From DATARH01 sp050246595 (GTDB lineage: Bacteria > Pseudomonadota > Alphaproteobacteria > ATCC43930 > CGMCC-115725): a stretch of DNA of 21,433 bases. Positions within the stretch are counted from its first letter, which is position 1. Every line of letters starts with the position of its first letter. Of this stretch, positions 1-7,851 are shown in pieces. The stretch lies in NCBI GenBank assembly GCA_050246595.1, contig JBFWVT010000084.1, positions 1 to 21,433 of the forward strand. The letters run 5' to 3'. Under the pieces are notes generated by a model that saw only the letters and a program-made list of their open reading frames with translations, was not told the DNA's origin and made no database searches. The translations under genes were made by a program, and so were the position numbers.

Positions 1-1
1 T

Positions 2-148
2 CCCTTCGTTACCGGCCAGCCGCATCGGATCGGCGCTCTCGATTCGGCTCTCGACTATATCTGCTCGCATGAAGGTGTGTGGCGCGCCACAGGCTGGGAG
101 ATCGTCGAGCATTTCCTGGCGCAGCAGGATTACGGAGAGAAGCGATGA
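2..148 (+). CDS. Polysaccharide deacetylase-like protein, C-terminal end (partial)
   Basis: An open frame enters from the left edge and stops with TGA at 146-148. The 48 visible residues begin PFVTGQPHRIGALDSALDYI and continue through HEGVWRATGWEIVEHFL. This resembles the C-terminal end of NodB-fold deacetylases of the allantoinase/PuuE-like group, where a 'HPF-TGxPxR' strand is followed by an 'HxGVWxATGxEI' helix. The catalytic domain lies outside the window, so substrate cannot be judged. The stop codon overlaps the ATG of the downstream amidase (ATGA), which indicates translational coupling and a shared transcript; both may act on C-N bonds of one compound. The family call comes from this short tail only. 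Confidence 0.6.
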   Translation, partial: PFVTGQPHRIGALDSALDYICSHEGVWRATGWEIVEHFLAQQDYGEKR

Positions 149-1491
149 CGCTGCCGCAGCCGATACCGTTCTTCTCCGCCACGGCTGATTTTGCCGCCGG
201 CAGCGACACGCCCCGCGCCTTTCTCGAACGCGGCCTGGCCCGTTTGGAGGCGTTCGAGCCGACCGTCGGTGCCTTCGTCTGCCATGACATCGCCGCGGCG
301 CGCCTTGCCGCCGACAGCGCCACCGCGCGCTGGCGCGACGGCCGGCCCTTGTCGCCAATCGACGGCATGCCGCTCGGCATCAAGGACATCATCGAAACCG
401 CCGGCATGCCGACCGAGCAGGGCTCGCCGCTGTTCGTAGACTGGCGCACCGGCCGCGATGCGGCCAGCGTCGCTGCGCTGCGCGAAGCCGGAGCAGTGAT
501 CCTCGGCAAAGTGGTGACCACGGAGTTCGCGGCGACCGAGCCGCGGGGCACCCGCAATCCGTGGGATACCGAGCGCACACCGGGCGGATCGAGCAGCGGC
601 TCCGCCGCCGCGGTCGCCTGCGGCATGGTCCCTGCGGCGCTCGGGACCCAAGTCGTCGGCTCGATCCTGCGTCCGGCGAGTTTTTGCGGTGTTGTCGGCT
701 TCAAGCCGAGCGTCGGCGGGATCAATCGCGGCGGCAGCTACGATTATTTCAGCCAGAGCTGTACCGGCGTGCTCGCCGCCTCGCTCGAAGACGCCTGGCT
801 TGTCGCGGTGAATATCGCGTCGCGGGCCGGCGGTGATCCGGGCTATCCCGGGCTGCAAGGACCGTCCGAACCCCCGAGAGCGCAGTGCCCGCACGCTCTT
901 GCCGTGCTGCAAACGTCCGGATGGGAGATTGCGGCCCCCGAGGCCCTGCGCGCCTTCGACGCAGCAGTGGCACGGCTGGCGGGAGGCGGGACCGTGCTCG
1001 CCTACCGTCATGCCGATCCCGTAATAGCGGAAGTCGAGGGCGCGATTTCGGACGCCGCCGAGCTGACGCGCGTGATCAATGCCTGGGAGGGGCGTTGGCC
1101 GCTCAATACCTATCGCGACCGCGATGCCGGCAAGCTCAGCAAAGCAGCGCTCGAACGCCTGGCCGCGGCGGAGGCGATGAATCTTGCCGATTACGGGGCG
1201 GCGATCGCGCGCCGCCGGCATAACCGCGAGATCCATGCTCGCCTCGCCGCACGCTATGACGCGGCGATCATGCTGGCTGCACCGGGAGCCGCGCCGGTCG
1301 GGCTCGGCTCAACCGGCAACCCGATATTCAACGTGCCCGCCTCGATGCTCGGGATTCCGGCTCTGGCGCTGCCGCTACTGTCGGTGGACGGCCTGCCGCT
1401 CGGGCTGCAGGTTGCAGGCTTTGCTGGCCAGGACGCCAAGCTGTTCGCGATTGCCGCCGTTATCCGCGATCTGCTGGCCGAGGTGCGTTGA
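145..1491 (+). CDS. Amidase signature family amidohydrolase
   Basis: 448-residue protein, normal length for the amidase signature family, which hydrolyses amides through a Ser-cisSer-Lys triad in the cytoplasm. Visible motifs are Lys80 in DGMPLGIKDII, the cis-serine region PGGSSSGSAAA (cis-Ser149) and the nucleophile Ser173 in VVGSILRPASFCGVVGFKPS; the 24-residue Ser-Ser spacing is that of the family. An upstream in-frame start at 79 would overlap the preceding gene by 70 bases. The ATG at 145 is preferred because a GGAGAG ribosome site lies just upstream and the start overlaps the previous stop. Substrate is unknown; aryl/alkyl amidase, a GatA-like role or ureido-compound hydrolysis cannot be separated from sequence. 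No GatB or GatC is nearby, so a tRNA amidotransferase role is unlikely. Confidence 0.88.
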   Translation: MTLPQPIPFFSATADFAAGSDTPRAFLERGLARLEAFEPTVGAFVCHDIAAARLAADSATARWRDGRPLSPIDGMPLGIKDIIETAGMPTEQGSPLFVDWRTGRDAASVAALREAGAVILGKVVTTEFAATEPRGTRNPWDTERTPGGSSSGSAAAVACGMVPAALGTQVVGSILRPASFCGVVGFKPSVGGINRGGSYDYFSQSCTGVLAASLEDAWLVAVNIASRAGGDPGYPGLQGPSEPPRAQCPHALAVLQTSGWEIAAPEALRAFDAAVARLAGGGTVLAYRHADPVIAEVEGAISDAAELTRVINAWEGRWPLNTYRDRDAGKLSKAALERLAAAEAMNLADYGAAIARRRHNREIHARLAARYDAAIMLAAPGAAPVGLGSTGNPIFNVPASMLGIPALALPLLSVDGLPLGLQVAGFAGQDAKLFAIAAVIRDLLAEVR

Positions 1492-1560
1492 TCGGCATGA
1501 ATGCCCGGCGCGTACAAGATCGGCTGCCGTCCTTAAAGATCCGCCACCGTTCGCCGCCTC

Positions 1561-2745
1561 TTACTGCCACAATCGCGTGCTCGCGATGCGAGCGCCTTCG
1601 ACAAGCGCCGCAAGCTTGGCCCAGACGACTGACGGTGCGACCGGGTTCTGCTGCGCCGCGAAGGTGGCGAAGCCGCAATCGGCGCCGGCCACCACCCGCT
1701 CGCGCCCGACGATATCGGCGACATTGCAGATGCGCTGCGCGACGAGGCGCGGATGCTCGACGAAATTGGTCGTCGAATCGAGGCAGCCCGGCATCATGAT
1801 CTTGTCGTCGGGGATCTTCGCGCCCTTGAGGTCCTCCCATTCGTGGGCATGACGCGGGTTGGCTGCTTCGAACAGAAAGCCTGACGGGCGCGCCCGCATC
1901 GCGGTGATGAAGATCGTGGCAAGCGGAATGTCGTGAGTATGCGGCCCCTCGTAATTGCCCCAGCAGATGTGCATGCGCATTGCTTCGGGCGGGATGTTGC
2001 GGGTCGCATGGTTGAGCGCGGCAATGTTGCGTTCGGCGATACGCAGGAATTCCGCGTCGGTGAGGTGCTGATACTGGTTGTGGCGGGCCGAGCCGAGATC
2101 GGGCGCATCGATCTGCAGGATGAAGCCGGCGCGGTGGATGGCTTCGTATTCCTCGGTCAGCGCATCGGCCAGCGCTTCGACATAGGCGTCTTCGTTCTTG
2201 TAGAAGCGGTCAGGCACGAATTTTGTCAGGACACCGGGCGACGCGGCGTTCATGAACGCCTCGACCGGACCCGAAATCGCACAGGCCGCCGACAGGTTGC
2301 GCAGGTCGGTTTCGAGCGGTCCGCGATTGCTATAGGCCACCGGTCCGACGCAGCACGGCACCACCGGCGCATTGAACCATTGCGAGCCGGTACGTGAGCG
2401 GCGCAGCCGCTCAGCGTAATCGGGGTGGTCGGCAATGTCGCGGTGCTGCCCGGTCTGCGGCGGCCGACCGGGTTCGGCGCCGGCGGCGGTGCCGATGCCC
2501 GACAGGCGGTGGCGGACATAAAACGTGTACGAGATCTTGCTCTGCTCGCCGTCGCACACGCTGTCGAGGCCGAGCGCGACCTGTCTGGCGACGACCTCGC
2601 CCACCGCCTCGGCGAGACGGGGGGAGAAGGCCTGCTCGTCAATCGCCTCGCCGCGCTCGCGCGCTTCGAGCAGTGCCAGCAACTCGGGCGGGCGCGGCAG
2701 GCTGCCGACATGGGTGGTCAGGATCCGGTCATGGCTGAGCTGCAC
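1561..2745 (-). CDS. MetE C-terminal-like (cobalamin-independent methionine synthase family) zinc methyltransferase
   Basis: 394 residues when started at the GTG at 2745. A TTG at 2763 is also in frame, but the GTG has a perfect GGGAGGG ribosome site (2753-2759) seven bases upstream, which decides the start. The protein begins with the family hallmark HVGSLPRP. It carries the expected zinc ligands: His259 and Cys261 in MRMHICWGN, a probable Glu293 in FLFEAANP, and Cys357 in VAGADCGF. The length fits stand-alone proteins with only the C-terminal MetE barrel, which include archaeal methionine synthases, epoxyalkane:CoM transferase-like enzymes and many uncharacterised thiol methyltransferases or lyases. 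It follows the dehydrogenase gene by 36 bases and is probably cotranscribed. Its substrate is not evident; the catabolic neighbourhood argues against housekeeping methionine synthesis. Confidence 0.8.
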   Translation of the reverse strand: MQLSHDRILTTHVGSLPRPPELLALLEARERGEAIDEQAFSPRLAEAVGEVVARQVALGLDSVCDGEQSKISYTFYVRHRLSGIGTAAGAEPGRPPQTGQHRDIADHPDYAERLRRSRTGSQWFNAPVVPCCVGPVAYSNRGPLETDLRNLSAACAISGPVEAFMNAASPGVLTKFVPDRFYKNEDAYVEALADALTEEYEAIHRAGFILQIDAPDLGSARHNQYQHLTDAEFLRIAERNIAALNHATRNIPPEAMRMHICWGNYEGPHTHDIPLATIFITAMRARPSGFLFEAANPRHAHEWEDLKGAKIPDDKIMMPGCLDSTTNFVEHPRLVAQRICNVADIVGRERVVAGADCGFATFAAQQNPVAPSVVWAKLAALVEGARIASTRLWQ

Positions 2746-2781
2746 GTCTGGGCCCTCCCACAATCGGGTGGTGATGGCGTC

Positions 2782-3678
2782 TCAGTCGTCGCCGTCGATC
2801 GTTACGCCGGCCATGCGCTCGAATACCTTGATGATGGCCGAGCCGTCTTCTTTATTAAGTCCGGCGGCGCGGCCCATCTGATAGACCTGCTGGCTCAGAT
2901 TGGCCATCAGCAGCGGCACGCCGAGCGCCTTGGCGTAGCCGGTTTCCAATTCCTGGTCCTTGTACGAAATGTCGATCGTGCCGCCCGGCGCAAAGTTGCG
3001 GGCGAGCATGCGCGGCACCCGGTTCTGAAACTGGACGCTGTTGCCGGTGCTGACGCTGACTACTTCGAAGATCTTTTTCGGGTCGAGCCCGGCCTTCTTG
3101 CCGAACACCAGCGCCTCGGCGATCGCCACCGTCGCGATTTGGCCCAACATGTTGTTGATCAGCTTCATCGCGAGACCGTGTCCGAGATCCCCGACATGGA
3201 ACACGTTCCGGCCCATCGCATGGAAGAGATCCTCGCTCGCCGCAAAGGTCTCGGCCGGCCCGCCGACGATCACCGACAGAGTACCCGCCGCCGCGCCATG
3301 CGTGCCGCCGCTGACCGGCGCATCAAGCATCGCCGCACCTTTTTGCGCCAGCTGATCCGCAATGCGCCGCGCCGCGAGCGGATCGATCGTGCTCATGCAC
3401 AGTACAATGTCGCCCTGCTTCGCCGCTTGGATGATTCCCGTCTCGCCGAGGATCACGGCTTCGGCCTGGGCGGTGGTCTCGACCATGCAGATCGTGCGAT
3501 GGCATCGGGCCGCGACGGCTTCGGGCGAGGTTTCGACGGTCGCGCCGGCTGCGACTAGCGGCTCCAGCCGCGCCGGGTTGATGTCGTGCACCACCAGCTC
3601 GAACCCGGCTTTCGCGAGATTGAGCGCCATTGGCCCGCCCATGTTGCCGAGCCCGATAAATCCCACGCTGCCCGCCAT
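2782..3678 (-). CDS. 3-hydroxyisobutyrate dehydrogenase-family NAD(P)-dependent oxidoreductase
   Basis: 298 residues, the usual size for the beta-hydroxyacid dehydrogenase family (3-hydroxyisobutyrate, tartronate-semialdehyde and related dehydrogenases). Motifs in order are the Rossmann fingerprint GFIGLGNMGGPMA (about residues 6-18), the substrate-binding DAPVSGGTHGAAAGTL (119-134) and the catalytic-lysine motif GHGLAMKLINN with Lys172. The frame is open to 3786, but the ATG at 3678 gives the canonical N-terminus and has a strong GGAGG (3685-3689) six bases upstream, so the longer version is rejected. First gene of a - strand pair with the MetE-like gene. The exact substrate cannot be told from sequence. 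Confidence 0.88.
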   Translation of the reverse strand: MAGSVGFIGLGNMGGPMALNLAKAGFELVVHDINPARLEPLVAAGATVETSPEAVAARCHRTICMVETTAQAEAVILGETGIIQAAKQGDIVLCMSTIDPLAARRIADQLAQKGAAMLDAPVSGGTHGAAAGTLSVIVGGPAETFAASEDLFHAMGRNVFHVGDLGHGLAMKLINNMLGQIATVAIAEALVFGKKAGLDPKKIFEVVSVSTGNSVQFQNRVPRMLARNFAPGGTIDISYKDQELETGYAKALGVPLLMANLSQQVYQMGRAAGLNKEDGSAIIKVFERMAGVTIDGDD

Positions 3679-3807
3679 CGGCTTCCTCCCCGTTTGCGGA
3701 GACGATCGTAGCATCAGCCGGCCGACGGGAAACCCCCGCTCGCTGCGTGCCGGAGGTGGCAGCTCCCCGTGCGCTTTCAATGGCAATTATGCACATGACG
3801 GACCCGA

Positions 3808-3960
3808 TCGCGGCAGGGTAGGAGTTGGGCATTGTTGAGGGGCCCAATGACCGTCGATCTGACAGACCCGATTTTCCACGATGAAGATGCCGCTCGGAGG
3901 CATTTTGAGGCGACTCGTTGGCCGGATGATCCGATTTGTCCGCACTGGGGCTACGCTGCC
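3808..3960 (+). mobile_element. IS1595-family element, 5' remnant
   Basis: A terminal-repeat-like segment (GGGTAGGAGTTGGGCATTG at about 3816-3834) is followed by GAGGGG and the ATG at 3847. The encoded MTVDLTDPIFHDEDAARRHF and then EATRWPDDPICPHWG match my memory of the N-terminus of IS1595-family transposases, whose zinc ribbon begins W-P-x-G-P-x-CPxCG. Here the second cysteine is Trp (CPHWG) and homology ends. The frame runs on to 4077 with sequence unlike a transposase, so only about 40 codons survive. The right end was not seen. The family call is from memory. Confidence 0.55.
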
Positions 3961-4077
3961 AGGGAAATTATCTCGATTGGTACTGCTCGGGAGGAAGGCC
4001 TCGTCGATGACCAGGTACTTGCCGAAATCGAGGCGCTCGGCTGGGGGCTTGTCGCGGCGGACCCGCCGCAGGACTGA
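3961..4077 (+). other. Open frame downstream of the IS1595 fragment, origin unclear
   Basis: The reading frame that starts in the IS1595 remnant continues for 38 codons, starting REIISIGTAREEGLVDDQVL and ending AADPPQD. It looks like normal coding sequence but I do not recognise it. The opposite strand is also open here (3787-4242), as is common at this GC content. It may be the tail of a gene truncated by the IS1595 event. Confidence 0.25.
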
Positions 4078-4114
4078 TGGAATGCGATCGTACCGCGCTT
4101 CTCGGCCGCTCGGA

Positions 4115-4995
4115 TCAGCGATTGCCAAGGGCGCGGTGATCCCGCGGCGCGCCCGCGCCCGGCGGGCCATCCTCGGGAGCACAGTCGCGAAGTCCGTGCC
4201 GGCGCAATTCCGCTTTGCCGAGACGCCGCTTGCTGACGGCATAGCGCCGGTCGGGATGACGGCGGCGATATTCGTTCCAGGCCCGCCATTCGTCGATTTC
4301 GGGTCCCACCTCGACCCGCTGGCCGGTTGCGGCGTCGCGTAGCGACGGTCCGACCATGCGACGGACGGTGATGTCGACCTCGACCATCGGGCTGCGGCAA
4401 TGGAACGGCTTCAATCGCATCCGGCGCCGCTCGACGGCAGCGCGATAGACGGGATCGGGCATCGGGGCGAGGCGCAACTCGTACCAGAAGCCGTCGATGC
4501 GGCGGAGCTCGCGATCGGCGGCAAGCGCGACGCGGTCGACCGGCCGTGGCGGCGGATTACGCCGGGCACGGCGGCGCGCCCTCTCCTCGGGCAGGCTATC
4601 GGTGCGCTTGAGGATGCCGTCTTTCTCGTCGACGTAGAGCGGCTGATGCCAGAGGCCGGAAAGGGGGTTGGCGTACCAGCCGGTGTAGCGCCGCGGTTTG
4701 ACGGCAACGAAATTGCGGAGGTGGTCGCGGACATGCTGCTGCACGGTGTTGTCGGCCCGCAGATGGGCGGCGATCTCGGAGTAGACCTTGTCCCACGGCC
4801 GGCCGATCTGGCGCTCGAGAAAGCGGCGCAGCGGCGCCAGGTTCTCGTTGAGCTCCTTCCAGTGGCCGGCGACGTAGTGACGGCGGCACAGGCCCTCGTG
4901 CTGCGGCAGGTCATCAAAGGTAGGGGCCGACCGGGCCGGCTGAAGCCGCCCCGGGGGGAACGCTCGACGATCACGCGCGCCATGTCAGCCCGCAT
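4115..4995 (-). pseudogene. Conserved hypothetical protein, interrupted by one -1 frameshift
   Basis: The N-terminus MRADMARVIVERSPRGG starts at an ATG (4995) with AAAGGAG (5002-5008) seven bases upstream. After about 25 codons the coding signal moves to another frame near 4921-4931: FDDLPQHEGLCRRHYVAGHW, followed by a long open stretch through RPWDKVYSEIAAHLRADNTV and GLWHQPLYVDEKDGIL to the stop at 4115. One additional C in the CCCC run (4926-4929) would join the parts as PGRPPTFDDLPQ. The restored protein is about 290 residues, basic, rich in Arg and Trp, without membrane segments. It resembles conserved proteins of unknown function that I associate with accessory or prophage regions. No function can be assigned. 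The lesion may be real or a sequencing error. Confidence 0.6.
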
Positions 4996-5081
4996 GGCTC
5001 AACTCCTTTGGCGAAGAGAAATGATCGCGCACACCCACGGGCCGCCCGGCGTATCCGCCTGCGATGGGGGCTTTCCCGAAA

Positions 5082-5749
5082 ATGACGACAGACGCGATCG
5101 TATCGGCGGCGTCGCTTTGGACCGCCGGCTCCTCGCTGTCAATGCCCGGATTGTCATGGCGTGCGGGAGAAGGAAAATTGGTCCCGCAAAAACCGGATTT
5201 GAGCCCCTTCATGCCATCGCGTCGACAGGAACCGACGTCACGACGCATTGGACAGCCGCCGGCTGATCCGTTCCGCAAGGTCCGTTTCCGCGAAACCGCG
5301 CGCGAAATAGTGGCCAAGGACCGCTATGACCGCAAATACGGCTACGCCGTCGACACCGCGAGCGCGATCGCTCGCGCTCTGGAACACGCCTACAGGCAGG
5401 GTGTCGCGGATACGCAATCGGAAGCGCCGCCATCGCTGCAAACGGTCCCCGAGACAACCGGCGGTGCCATCGAATGGGCCTTGATTCCGCCCCGTCCGCG
5501 AACGGTGTTCTGGAGCATCTGCCTGTTTGCGCTCGGGCGAGAAGGCGGGCCGGAGAACGGCGCCCACCTCCTCCGGACTGGGACAAGCAGATCGGAGAGA
5601 AAACGATCGTGCTGCTGGTCCGGCTCGGGCTGCTCGAAAGGGCGGATGGAGAAGCCCAGCATCTGCGGCTGTCGGTCTGCGGCAAGGCCACCTGGCAACG
5701 CTTTGTCGAGCGCGGTGGACAGTTTCCCGAGGATTTGACGGACATCTGA
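5082..5749 (+). pseudogene. Hypothetical protein, interrupted by one -1 frameshift
   Basis: The first part is coded from an ATG at 5082 (5064 and 5211 are alternatives) and includes FRETAREIVAKDRYDRKYGY, AIARALEHAYRQGVADTQ and IEWALIPPRPRTVFWSICLF. Near 5545-5555 the coding signal moves to the frame that ends at 5749: PPPPDWDKQIGEKTIVLLVR, GLLERADGEAQHLRLSV and WQRFVERGGQFPEDLTDI. One added G in the GG of GGGCCGGAG would read GGPGERRPPPPDWDK and restore a protein of about 222 residues. The C-terminal third has the look of a small winged-helix or charged helical domain, but I recognise no family. It is divergent from the hypothetical gene at 4115-4995, with 86 bases between their ATGs, where their promoters would lie. 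Confidence 0.5.
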
Positions 5750-5892
5750 CCGGATGGCTCCGGCGGCCTTCCGTCCAGCGACGCAAGGAGGGCAATGACG
5801 ACGGGCGATGAGTGGCATGCGCATTCGACAATTTCGAGACGCAGGGGCTGCTCGCCTTGCTCATCCTGCAAGCGCCGCGGCAAAGCTATGCT

Positions 5893-6399
5893 TCAGAAGC
5901 CGCTTCGCTTCAGGTCCACGATGCGCACCACCATGCCGCGTCGCGGATCGAACGGCAATGTCTCGAACCCAAACCGGTTGTAGAAAGCCCGGACCTCGTC
6001 ATCGAGCGGATGCGTCAGCACGCCAAAGCACCCAATCTCCTCCGAAAAACGCACCGCCGTGGTGAGGGCAAACAGCATCAGCGAGCGGGCGCATCCTCTC
6101 CCCTGGTACTGCCCGTCAACGGCAAGTTGGCCCATCAGCAACACCGGAACCGGGTCGGGCCGGTTGCGCTGGGCCGATCTGGGAAGATGCGCGCGCTCGA
6201 TCTGGCCGGCGCTCAGAGCCACAAAACCGGCGATCGCGCCCGTCGCCGTGTCGCAGATGACGCTGGTGCGGCTCACACTGGCTTCCTGATTGTGCCAGGC
6301 GTGCCGGCGGAACCATTGATTCAGGGATTCCCGTCCGCAATCAAACGCATTCCTGTCGTCGCCTGCCGCAAGCGGCCTGGGTGGGCTCAGTCCTGCCAT
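5893..6399 (-). CDS. GNAT-family acetyltransferase toxin (TacT/AtaT-like)
   Basis: 168 residues with the compact GNAT fold of TacT/AtaT toxins, which acetylate the amino group of aminoacyl-tRNAs and stop translation. Seen in order are an N-terminal FDCGRESLNQWFRRHAW segment (residues 19-35, typical of this toxin group), motif A LLMGQLAVDGQYQGRGCARS (residues 87-106, acetyl-CoA binding QYQGRG) and AFYNRFGFE with Tyr140, the position of the catalytic tyrosine in TacT. The ATG at 6399 lies inside the end of the upstream DUF1778 gene (13-base overlap), the usual antitoxin-first coupling. All key residues appear present, so an active toxin is expected. Which tRNA it targets is not visible. Confidence 0.88.
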   Translation of the reverse strand: MAGLSPPRPLAAGDDRNAFDCGRESLNQWFRRHAWHNQEASVSRTSVICDTATGAIAGFVALSAGQIERAHLPRSAQRNRPDPVPVLLMGQLAVDGQYQGRGCARSLMLFALTTAVRFSEEIGCFGVLTHPLDDEVRAFYNRFGFETLPFDPRRGMVVRIVDLKRSGF

Positions 6400-6656
6400 A
6401 CAGGCCGGCTGCCGGCGAGCTCACGCAATGCAGGAACTTCCTTCGCCGGCGACCCCACCCAGGCCTCGAATTTCTCCCAGTCCTCGGCCGGGATTGTCAC
6501 GATCCGACGTTCGAGCACCTCCATTTCGGCCGCCTCGATCGCTCTGCGCCGAATAAAATCGCTCAGGCTGGTGTGCGCCAGTTCCGCCGCGACCTCCAGG
6601 AGATCCCGCTCGGCCGGGCTGACGCGCACGCTCACCACAGGGGAAATGTTGGACAT
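6387..6656 (-). CDS. DUF1778 (TacA-like) antitoxin
   Basis: 89 residues. The N-terminus VVSVRVSPAERDLLEVAAEL followed by SLSDFIRRRAIEAAE is the ribbon-helix-helix DNA-binding half of DUF1778 antitoxins (residues about 7-45). The C-terminal IVTIPAEDWEKFEAWVGSPA and ALRELAGSRPVW is the toxin-neutralising tail. The ATG at 6656 has GTGAGG seven bases upstream. The gene precedes and overlaps the GNAT toxin gene by 13 bases. A perfect inverted repeat upstream (6674-6692) is a likely binding site for the antitoxin or the complex, so the pair is probably conditionally autoregulated like other TacAT/AtaRT operons. Confidence 0.88.
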   Translation of the reverse strand: MSNISPVVSVRVSPAERDLLEVAAELAHTSLSDFIRRRAIEAAEMEVLERRIVTIPAEDWEKFEAWVGSPAKEVPALRELAGSRPVWQD

Positions 6657-6673
6657 CTGAAAGCCTCACTTTC

Positions 6674-6692
6674 TGTATGACAATAGCATACA
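6674..6692 (-). promoter_or_regulatory. Inverted repeat, probable operator of the DUF1778/GNAT operon
   Basis: Perfect 6-bp arms TGTATG (6674-6679) and CATACA (6687-6692) with a 7-base AT-rich spacer, 18 bases upstream of the antitoxin start. On the - strand the repeat overlaps TATGCT/TATTGT sequences that could be a -10 element. Ribbon-helix-helix antitoxins usually bind such short palindromes in their own promoter. Function is inferred from position. Confidence 0.5.
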
Positions 6693-6699
6693 ACAGATG

Positions 6700-7194
6700 C
6701 CGCCCTCAAGGATTGCGAGCAGCCTCGATTGTGCTGCCAATGCGTGTCGGTCTTGTCGTAACCTCCGTGCCAAAAGTGCCGATCTGAAAGCATCGCTATT
6801 TCAATGGATTGTTGTAGAGGACTGATTGCAACTCATTGATATTGCGAGAGAGTCAGATTTTTCACCTTTTTCACCCGGGTACGCGTTCCCCGGTGGCCGC
6901 GGGCGTTTGGCGCAGCAGGCTCGACCTGTGGCTTCGCCAAGGCCACCTGTCGCGCCTGCCCGAGCCGCCCTCCGTGCACCCGCGCCAAGGCGGCGCCGCG
7001 CGCGCTACGTCGGCCTGGCTAAACCCACCTGCAGCGCGGCGCGACCGCTGCGGCCATGAACGTCGCGCGCCTGGACACCTGGCTGCGCGGAAGACCGCGG
7101 GCCGCTATGCGAACCTCGCGCTTCGTTCAACTCATGGCAGCCTGACGCGACCAGCCAGCAATTTCGCTAACGGTATCCGCTGCTGCTCAGGCCC
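6700..7194. other. About 500 bases without a convincing gene
   Basis: The segment divides into an AT-richer part (6700-6875) and a very GC-rich part (6876-7130). Frames are open on both strands, but none gives a protein I recognise. The stretch near 6915-6950 can be read as RSRLDLWLRQGHLSR, like the first turn of an S4 domain, but it does not continue. Probably debris between two toxin-antitoxin loci. Confidence 0.4.
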
Positions 7195-7237
7195 TTGTTT
7201 ACACCAGACACTTGCAAATAATACGGATATCCCGTAT
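7195..7237 (+). promoter_or_regulatory. Promoter and palindromic operator of the BrnT-type operon
   Basis: TTGTTT (7195-7200) is followed after 17-18 bases by ATAATA/TAATAC (7218-7224), a plausible -35/-10 pair in otherwise GC-rich DNA. A perfect palindrome ATACGG-ATATC-CCGTAT (7221-7237) overlaps the -10 and ends three bases before the toxin ATG at 7241. This placement suits repression by the toxin-antitoxin complex. The initiation context is short, so the transcript could be leaderless or nearly so. Confidence 0.5.
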
Positions 7238-7240
7238 ACC

Positions 7241-7527
7241 ATGCAGGACGAGAATTTCGAATGGGATGATGATAAGGCCGTGCGCAACTGGCGCGACCAT
7301 GCCGTCACCTTCGAAATGGCGCGCAACGTGTTCCGTGACCCGTTTGCGATTGAATGGGAAGACCCGGAGCAGGATCCGATCGAAAACCGGTACGCTGTAG
7401 TTGGTATGAAGGCCGGATGCTGTTCGTCGGCTACACGATGCGCGGGGAGAGAATTCGGATTATCACAGCCCGCAAAGCCGAACCCTATGAGCGACGACGA
7501 TACCACGGAGAAAACCGGGAAGCATGA
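7241..7527 (+). pseudogene. brnT: BrnT-family toxin gene with one -1 frameshift
   Basis: The start MQDENFEWDDDKAVRNWRDH and the following VTFEMARNVFRDPFAIEWED and ENRYAVVGM are typical of the BrnT RelE-fold ribonuclease toxin. After ATG 7406-7408 the coding signal moves one frame: EGRMLFVGYTMRGERIRIIT, then ARKAEPYERRRYHGENREA, stopping at 7525-7527. Reading ATGGAAGGC where the sequence has ATGAAGGC (one missing G at about 7408) would give YAVVGMEGRMLFVGYT and a normal protein of about 95 residues with the C-terminal ARKAxxxERxxY motif. As written the toxin is broken. The antitoxin gene overlaps its 3' end from 7487. A true mutation or a sequencing error are both possible. Confidence 0.8.
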
Positions 7528-7834
7528 TTGGCGCCGCTTCGACGCGCTGACAGATGAAGAGGTCCATGCAGCAGCGCTCGCCGATCCGGACCCGCAGCCG
7601 CTCACCGAGGAGCGTCTTGCCCGTATGAAGAAGGTGCCGCGCGCGCGGACGCTGCGCCGGACGCTCGGGCTGACGCAGGAAGAATTCGCGGCGCGTTATC
7701 ACATTCCGATCGGCACGTTGCGCGATTGGGAGCAGGGGCGCTCGGAGCCTGACCAGCCGGCGCGCGCTTACCTCAAAGTCATAGCGGGCGATCCTGAGGG
7801 GGTGCGCCGTACCCTCGAAGCCAAGCCGGGCTGA
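7487..7834 (+). CDS. Xre/HTH-type antitoxin paired with the BrnT-like toxin
   Basis: 115 residues from the ATG at 7487, inside the toxin's last codons in another frame. The N-terminal half (MSDDDTTEKTGKHDWRRFDA, then LTDEEVHAAALADPDPQPLT) is the linker/neutralising part seen in BrnA-like partners. The C-terminal half RTLRRTLGLTQEEFAARYHI followed by PIGTLRDWEQGRSEPDQPA is a clear Cro/C1-type helix-turn-helix (about residues 58-100), ending VIAGDPEGVRRTLEAKPG. The classic BrnA uses a ribbon-helix-helix DNA-binding fold, so this is the HTH variant (MqsA/HigA2-like C-terminal repressor). It likely binds the palindrome at 7221-7237. The long frame running in from 6836 is not real coding sequence before the toxin. 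Confidence 0.82.
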   Translation: MSDDDTTEKTGKHDWRRFDALTDEEVHAAALADPDPQPLTEERLARMKKVPRARTLRRTLGLTQEEFAARYHIPIGTLRDWEQGRSEPDQPARAYLKVIAGDPEGVRRTLEAKPG

Positions 7835-7851
7835 CGGCAATACCGGCAAGG

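Noticed and set aside
130..1236. Long - strand frame (368 codons) opposite the amidase gene
   Set aside because: It has no recognisable motif, is rich in Arg/Ala/Gly typical of shadow frames, and lies opposite a gene with all catalytic residues.
2425..3558. Long + strand frame (377 codons) across the methyltransferase and dehydrogenase genes
   Set aside because: It spans two unrelated genes on the other strand, both with clear family motifs and good ribosome sites.
6905..6950. S4 RNA-binding domain start (RLDLWLRQGHLSR)
   Set aside because: It lasts only a dozen residues, lacks the rest of the S4 fold, and has no start or ribosome site.
7140..7190. - strand tail TVSEIAGWSRQAAMS resembling the end of an integrase
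   Set aside because: Too short; no tyrosine or Arg-His motif follows or precedes it.
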